Notes under the pieces: generated by a model
Told to the model about the DNA's origin: nothing
The model's database searches: none
Seen by the model: only the letters and a program-made list of their open reading frames with translations
Part shown: positions 52,972 to 61,900 of the stretch, one piece after another
Layout of the letters: every line of letters begins with the position of its first letter
How positions within the stretch are numbered: the stretch's first letter is position 1
Origin: Bacteroidota bacterium
GTDB lineage: Bacteria > Bacteroidota > Bacteroidia > UKL13-3
Assembly: GCA_947477885.1 (NCBI GenBank)
Contig: CANJUD010000014.1
Span: 1-64,000, forward strand
Direction: 5' to 3'
Length of the DNA: 64,000 nucleotides
Position numbers and translations under genes: made by a program

Positions 52972-55900
52972 ATGTTATCTAAATCAACTCAACAAAATCA
53001 GAGAGTTGGCTCGGTTTCACCGACGCCGAATCTCTTGCTGGGAAAGACATGGATGTCTTATCTCGGCGTGTTCATGCTGTTGCTACTCACCTTTGGTGGG
53101 GCCAAAGCCCAGCTATCGTCCAACTACAACTTCGCGAAAAGCAAAGGAACTTACACGCCTATTACCACCGGTGGCGGTGCTACGGCGTTTAAAACAAGTT
53201 CTTGGAACTATTACGATGTGTCGTCGGCAATTACCATCCCATCATTCAATTTTAATGGGAGTAGTTACACCAGTTTGCAGATTGCTGCTATGGGTTATGT
53301 TGTATTTGGCTCTACGGTGCCAAGTTACGATCCAGCCCCTCTTAGCAGTGGATCTTCTTACAGTGGCGTAATTGCAGCTTGTTCTTATTATGGAACACCT
53401 GCAAGTAGTGGGTCTCCCGCTATTATCTACCAACAAGTAGGAAGTGAGTTCATTATTCAGTGGACTGACGCTGCTTGTTATTACCAAGACGGACGTTTTG
53501 GATTCCAAATTAGATTGAACACCTGTAATGGTGTTGTCAAATTAATGTACGATTCGGTATTAACTCAACCTACTGGAAGTTATACTTCAAGACAAGTTGG
53601 TTTACGTGGTTCTTCAGGTTCAGATTATTTGAACCGTAGTTGTTCATCAGGAACTTGGTTTGCAAATGATGCAAATGGTTCTTCAAATTCAGCTTCATGT
53701 TATATGGGAGGTTCAGGAAACAGACCTGATAAAGGCTTAACCTATACCTATACCCCATCGAGTGGTTCTTCTATGACTGTGAATAATATTAATTATAGCA
53801 CAGCTTCAGTAAATTCTGTTTCTGCTGGTTCTACCGGTAATGAAATAATAAGAATGGATATAGATGTGCAAGGTGTAACTGGATCTCAGATTCTAGACAC
53901 TGTTGTTGTTACTTCTAACAATACAAGTGATGCAGATGTATCAGCAGTAAGACTCTATGTTTCTTCATCAAATGTATTTAGCACAAGTACAGCTACACAA
54001 ATAGGTTCAAGTACTACTTTCTCAAGTGGAAAAGCAACATTTAATACTTTAAATTATAGCTTGCCTTGTGCGGTTACTTATTTATATGTAGTATATAATG
54101 TAGCAGCCAGCCCAACAATGTATGATTATTTAGATGCTAAAATAAATGCAAATGATATTCATATCAGTGGTGTTACCTTCCCTAGCTCAAATAAATCTCC
54201 AGTAGGTAATAGACAGATTATTCCTCCAATGAGCTATTCATCTTCAACAGTTGCACAAGCAAGTTCAATTTTTGTATCTAAAGGTGCTACCACGCAAGCC
54301 ATCATTGGTGTACAGGTTGGCATGTCTGCTTCAGGTTCTCCTGTTAATATGGACTCTATTGTATTGAACACGACTGGAACCAATGGAACAAACAATGCTA
54401 CTACCAATATTTCCAATGCCAAAATGTGGTACACAGGAAATAGCAGCACTTTTGCTGCTACTACACAATATGGAAGTACTGTTACTGCCCCTAATGGTCA
54501 AATGAACTTCTTGGGCACACAGCCGCTTACCAACAATACCAACTATTTTTGGTTAACCTACGATATTAAATCAGGTGCAACTACAGGCGACTCTGTTGAT
54601 GCCCGTGCTCTTCGTATTAGAGTTGCAGGTACAACACAAACCCCTACGGTAACTAGCCCAGCAGGTTATCGCAGAATTTTGCCCGCTTATTGCACTCCTA
54701 ACCATTCTTATAACTATAGTGGTTATATAGGAATGGGTATTACAAACGTAACATTTAACAATTTAAATGTTACCTCTCCAGCAGCGGGTACTTCATCCCC
54801 CGGCTATTCTGCAAGCACTTCTGTAGCTACTATACAACGTAAATCTAATCCTACACTTAGTGTAGATTTAGGTTCATACAGTGGTAGCCCAATCGGGATT
54901 GTTGCATGGATTGACTTAAACCAAGATGGTGACTTTTATGATGCAGGCGAACAAATTGTATCAACTGCTTCAGGAAACGGTACTCCAAGTACCACCCATA
55001 CCTTTACTATTCCTATTCCTTGTTCAGCCAGTTTAGGTTATACGCAGATGCGTGTAATGGCAGCTTATTATTCTGCTAGTTATTGGGGTGATCCATGTAT
55101 TACTTATGGTTATGGTGAAACAGAAGATTACTTAGTAAATGTAACAGACAGCCCATTAGCATACGCTTCTAGCTTTACTACGCAAACCAATACTTTGGCG
55201 GTTAGCCCAGGTACATCTAATGTTCAAATCATTGCAATGCCAGTTATTACTGGAGGATGTAATGGAACATTAAATGCGACTAGCTTTACTGTTAATGCAA
55301 ATGGTTCAACCGCTATAGCTAGTGATGTAACAGGTGCCAAAATTTTCTGGACAGGTAATAGCAGTACATTTGCTACTACCACGCAGTTTGGTTCCACCTA
55401 CACAGGTAGTATGACTTCATCATACAATATTACTGGTACTAGAGCCCTTGTAGCTGATACAAACTGGTTCTGGCTTGCTTATAATCTTTCAGGGTCAGCC
55501 ACGCTGACTGATGTGATTGATGCTGAGTTTACCAGTGTTACCGTTGGTGGAAATGCATATACTCCTTCAAATACTGCCCCTTCAGGTAATAGAGTTATTG
55601 ATAACCCTATGACTTGGAATAGCACTTCAGGTTTCCAACCATCAACAGGTGCTGTTGGTAAAGGTACCCGCTACAATGCAGTATTGGGTGTACAAGTAAA
55701 TATGAGTTCTGGTTCATCAGTAAACTTGACCCAACTTAAGTGGTCAACTGCTGGTACAGCTACTTCTACTAGCACCTTTAATGCTGACGTTGACACTGCC
55801 CGTATTTATTATACAGGCAATAGTTCTACATTTGCTGCTACTACTTTATTTGGTACTTATGTAGTTCAATCGACTTTAGCTTATAATACTGCTATCACAA

Positions 55901-58900
55901 CTAATGCTACTCAAGCTTTGGTACCAGGTAATAACTATTTCTGGATTGCCTATAGTATTAAAACTGGTGCAAACACTGGTGATAGTATTGATGCTACAGT
56001 TAGCCAAGTTACCATTGCGGGTTCTCCATACACACCTAGTGTTACCAACCCAGCAGGCAAACGTAAAATTATACCTCAACCTTGTATAACCAATACCTCA
56101 TCGTATAACTATGGTAATGGCGGTATCACCAATGTAAGTATTGGTTCTATCAATAACAATACAGGTGTACCATCAGCAAATGCTACCTATAATGACTATA
56201 CTAGCCTTACCACTGATATACAAAAAGCGTCGCTGCAAACTGTATCAGTTTCTGCTCAGTGTTATTCATATATGTATGTATCAGTTTGGATTGATTTCAA
56301 CCAAGATGGAACTTTCCAATCTACGGAAAAAATCAACCAATTCACAGAACAACCTGCATCTAATACTTCACCTGTTACTAGTTTATTTAACTTCACCGTT
56401 CCTTGTAGTGCAACTTTAGGCCAATGCAGAATGCGTGTGCGTGAAGAGTATTACTACAGCACTGGTGCTACGCAAGATCCTTGTAACGATATGTATTATG
56501 GTTATTATGATGAAACAGAAGACTATACAGTGAATATTACTGATAGCCCAATTACTGTTGTAAGTGCTAACACTTTGCAAGATGTAACCCTAGCAGTAGG
56601 AACAGGTACAAACAATAACCAAATTATAAGAACACAAGTTGTAACCAAAGGTTGTTCAGGTACTCAAAGCCTAACAGCTATCAATTTCAATACTACGGGT
56701 AATACTGACCCTCAAGGCGATATAGATACAGCTTATGTGTATTATACTGGCAATAGCAATACTTTTGCTACCACCACTTTGTTTGGTAAAATCGCTGGAA
56801 GCAGTCTTTCAAGTAATAGCAACTTTACCATTAATGGTACTAAAGTTTTGGTTTCTGATACAAATAACTTCTGGCTTACCTTCAGAGTGCCTAGTGGTGC
56901 TACCTTGGGTGATTATTTGGATGCTCAGTGTAACAGTGTTGTTGTTAGCAGCACTACCTATAATACAACCATGTCTTCTCCAACTGGAAATAGACAGATC
57001 TTGAATCCAATGACCTATAGCAGCTCATACTTGACACAAACCACATTCAGCGGAATGACCAAAGGTTCTGTTAGCCAAAAAATTGCTGGTTTGGAAATCG
57101 TGATGAGTACAGGTACAAGTGTCAATCTAGATAGTTTGATATTTGCCAATTTAGGCACAGCCAATGTTTCTACCAATATTACCAATGTTCGTTGTTACTA
57201 CACCGGAAACAGCAGTGCATACGCTGCAACAACCCAATATGGTAGCACTCAAACAAGTTTCCATGGTTCAGGTGGTGAAATATGGTTTGGTCAAAGTTTG
57301 TCATTATTGCCAGGAACCAATTATTTCTGGTTAACCTATGATATCAAAACTGGTGCAACTACCAATGACTCAATTGATGCTACTATCAATCGTGTGGTTA
57401 TTGCAGCTACAAATTACACGCCTTCACCTGCTACTGTTGTAGGTAAACGTTTTGTAATTCCAGCTTATTGCACAGCCCAATCATATTATAACTATTATAA
57501 TTATGGTATTACCAATGTAACCTTAGGAGGAATAAACAATACAACTATAACTCCAACTACAGGTGCTCAATACAATGATTATACAGCACAATCAGCTACA
57601 CTTTACAAATACCAATCATATACTTTGTCAGTAGACTTTGCTGCACAATATAATTATGGCAATGTAGCTGCTTGGATTGACTTTAATGGCGATGGCGACT
57701 TTGCCGATGCTGGCGAAAAAATAGGCCAACCTGCTATTAATACAGCTCTAAGTTCAGGTACAGTAACAATTACTTTCACCGTTCCTTGTTCAGGTGTTAC
57801 AACAGGTCAAACTAGAATGCGTATTCGCGGAGAATATTATGCAAATAACGGCCAAGCATTAGATCCATGTAATTATGTCTATCCTTATGCTGGCGAAGTA
57901 GAAGACTATACTGTTGATATTAATAATAACCCTATTACTTATGCCAATAGTACTACCACCCAACAAAACACTGCTATTGTTCCACAAGGCTCGAACAGTG
58001 CTGAAGTAATTGGTATGTTGATTAATACTACTGGTTGTAGCGGTACATTAAATGTTACGCAACTTAACTTCAATACCACAGGTACTGCAGCCCCAACTAC
58101 TGATATTACCAATGCCAAAGTTTGGTTTACAGGTACTAGCAATACATTTGCTGCTATCACTCAGTTCGGTTCTGCTGTAGCTAGTCCAAATGGCAGCTTC
58201 AGCATATCAGGCACACAAGCACTTGTTGCTGATAGCAATCACTTCTGGTTGACCTATAATATACCGGGTGGTGCTACCAATGGTAATAAAATTGATGCCC
58301 AATGTACAGGTATTACTGTAGGTGCTTCTACTTTCTCACCTTCGGTTTCAAATCCTTCTGGCGACAGAACAATTGCAGCCCCAGCTACTTATAATACCCA
58401 TACTTGGAACAAGTATACAAATGCTTTAGGTACAGGTTCTACTAATAATAAAGTAGCCAAAGTTAAAATCACCATGAACTCAGGTGCAGGTGTTAATTTA
58501 GATTCATTAATCTTTAATACCACAGGCAACACAAGTTCATCAGATGTATCTAACGCTAGAGTTTGGTTTACAGGAAGCAGCAGCACATTTGCTACTACTA
58601 CCCAATATGGTGCAACCATAGCTTCACCTAATGGTACTTTAAACATATATGGTTCAGCAGCTATGCAACCAGGCGATAATTATTTCTGGTTCACTTATGA
58701 TATCCCAGGAGGTGCAACTATTGGCGATTCGGCTAATGCTAACCTTGTGAGATTATCTACTGGTGGTACATCATATAATGCAAGCCCTGCTTCTATTAGC
58801 GGCAAAAGCAAAATACGTGGTACTTATTGTACAACTTCCGATTATCAGTATCCTCAATATGGTATAACAGGTATTACCAATGTAACCCTAGGAGGTATCA

Positions 58901-61900
58901 ACAATACCACATCTGTACCTTCTTCTACTCCTACTTATTCTGATTATACTTCACAAACAGGATCTATTCAAAAAGCTAAGAGCTATTCAATGTCTGTTAG
59001 CTATGCAGCTAACTATTCTTACAACTACACTGCGGTATGGGTAGACTGGAATAACGATGGAGACTGGACAGATGCTGGCGAAAAGGTAGGTGAACTATCT
59101 GACGGAACCAGCAATACCAGTGGAACCTATACTTTCAACTTTAGTGTTCCTTGTAATGCTGCTATTGGTACTACACAAATGCGTGTCCGTAGTGAATATT
59201 ATGGATATGGTGGAAGCTTAGTTCCTTGTGCTTACAACTATTATTATGCTGGTGAGGTGGAAGACTATACGCTTGATATAGCTGATAGCCCACGTACCAT
59301 CACTTCTAGTTTAGCAGCAATGCCATCTTCATTAGATGTTCAACCAGGTTCTACAAATCAACAGATTTTGAAAATGCGTATCAATTCAGCCGGTTGTGGA
59401 AACAACTTAACTGTAACACAATTGAATTTCAATACTGCAGGTACTCCAGGTTCAACTAATGCCAGTTCAGATATTACCAATGCTAAAGTTTGGTTTACTG
59501 GAAATAGCCCTGTGTTTGCTACTACTACCCAATGGGGAAGTACATATTCAAGCCCAAGTGGAGCATTTAGTGTAACAGGTTCTACAACAATATCTACCGA
59601 CTCGGTGTGGTATTGGTTAACTTATGATATCGCTTCTGGTGCTACTGTTACTGATGTTGTGGATGCAAAAATTACCTCAATGGTAGTTAGCGGCAACACA
59701 GTTACACCAAGCAACAACGACCCTTCAGGTTCACGCGCTATTAATAACCCAGCTACTTTTGTTAGCTCTTCAATGATTATGCCTTATACTTCACCAGTAG
59801 GTAAAGGTACTACAACCCAACAAATCGTTAGGTTGAAAATCAGCATGGGTAGCACAGGTTCAGGCGTAACACTTGATGGAGTAGTATTAAATACTTCAGG
59901 TGTTACTTCTACTAGTGATATTAGCAATGCCAAGTTGTTCTACACAGGCGGAAGTACTGTGTTCTCTACAGCTTCTCAATATGGTTCAACAATAGCATCT
60001 CCAAGTGGTTCAATGGTATTTACAGGTACAGGCTTTACAGCTAATACCAACGATAACTATATGTTCTTAACTTACGATATCCCATCAGGTGCTACTACCA
60101 ACGATTCGGTTACTGCAAGATATGACTCATTGTATTTAGGTGGAACAGGTTATGTGCCATCTAATACAACAGTTTCTACCAAGCGTAAAATTAATCCAGC
60201 TTACTGTACAGCTGCCACCTATTCTTATAACCAGTATGCCCCAGTGGGTATTGTCAAGGTTCAATTGGGTAGCATCAATAACAGTTCTTCAGTTCCTGCC
60301 AATACCAGCACACATACTGACTATAGCAATACACAAAGTACCCAAATCCAAAAAACACTTACTTATACAATGAGTGTTGATTTGGATAATTCGTATTACT
60401 ATACCCAATACACTGCTGCTTGGATTGACTTTAACAATGACGGTACTTTCCAATCTGGTGAAAAACTAGGTGAGGGTACAGTTAATAACAATACCGGTAC
60501 TAATACATTTACCTTTACTGTTCCTTGTACTGCAGTTGCCGGTACTACACGTATGCGTCTTCGTTCTGAGTACTATGCTTACGGTGGAACTTTAGACCCA
60601 TGTAACACTAACTACTACTATGCAGGTGAAACAGAAGATTATGGTATCGACATTATGGACAGTCCTCGTAATATTACAAGCACTGCTGCTTTCCATCCTA
60701 CTACAGTAGATGTACAACCTGGTACTGCAAATGCACAAATATTAGCTATTCGTGTAAATGCTTCAGGTTGCGGAACTCAAACTTTGACCGCACTTAACTT
60801 TAATGCAACCGGTACAAGTGGTACAACCAGTTTGTCAGATATTAGCAATGTGAAAGCTTGGTATACAACTACCAATGTATTTGCTACTACTACTCAATAC
60901 GGAAGTACAATCTCTAGCCCAAGTTCAAGCACTTTGAGCTTTAGCGGTTCACAAGCGGTTGGAGATTCTTCATGGATATGGTTAACTTATACAGTAGCAA
61001 GCGGAGCAACCTTAGGTAATTCTTTGGATGCAGCCGTAACTTCTATCACAATTAGCAGTGTTACTTATAACCCAACCAATAGCAACCCAACAGGATCAAG
61101 GGTAATTAATACTCCTGCTACCTATGTAAGTTCATCAGTATCTATGCCTATCGTATCGGCAGTTACCAAAGGATTTACGAATAACTCAATAGTTCGTGTA
61201 CAATTAACTATGAGTGGAACAGGTTCAGCAGTTGCTATGGATAGCATGAAATTGAATACCAGTGGTACCAATAATGTTACTACCAATATTCAAAATGCGA
61301 AACTTTGGTTTACAGGTAGCAGTTCTGGATTTGCTACAACTACACAATATGGTTCTACCATTGCTTCACCAAACGGTGCTTTAAGATTTGGAAGTGCAAG
61401 TGTGTTCTTAAATCCAGGAGCTAACTACTTCTATTTAACTTATGATATCAAATCTGGTGCAAATACTGGCGACTCAGTAACAGCGAGGTTTGATTCAGTG
61501 GTTATAGCCGCTGCAGGTTATGCACCTTCTACAGGTACAGTTTCAACAAAACGTCGTATCAATGCTCCTTATTGTACACCTTCTGACTACTCTTATAACC
61601 AATATGGATATCCTGTTGGTATTTCGAAAGTAGTTTTGGCAGGTATCAATAATACTTCATCAGTAACTACAAGCACTACTACACATACTGATTATACCAA
61701 CTTACATGCCTCAGTTCAAAAATCACAAGCTTATACACTTACTGTAGATGCTGATAACAATGGGTACTATACCCAATATGCTGCAGCTTGGGTTGACTGG
61801 AACAATGATGGCACTTTCTCAAGTGGTGAAAAACTAGGTGAGGTTACAATCAATGCTAATTCAGCTACCTGTTCATATAATTTCACAGTTCCTTGTAGCG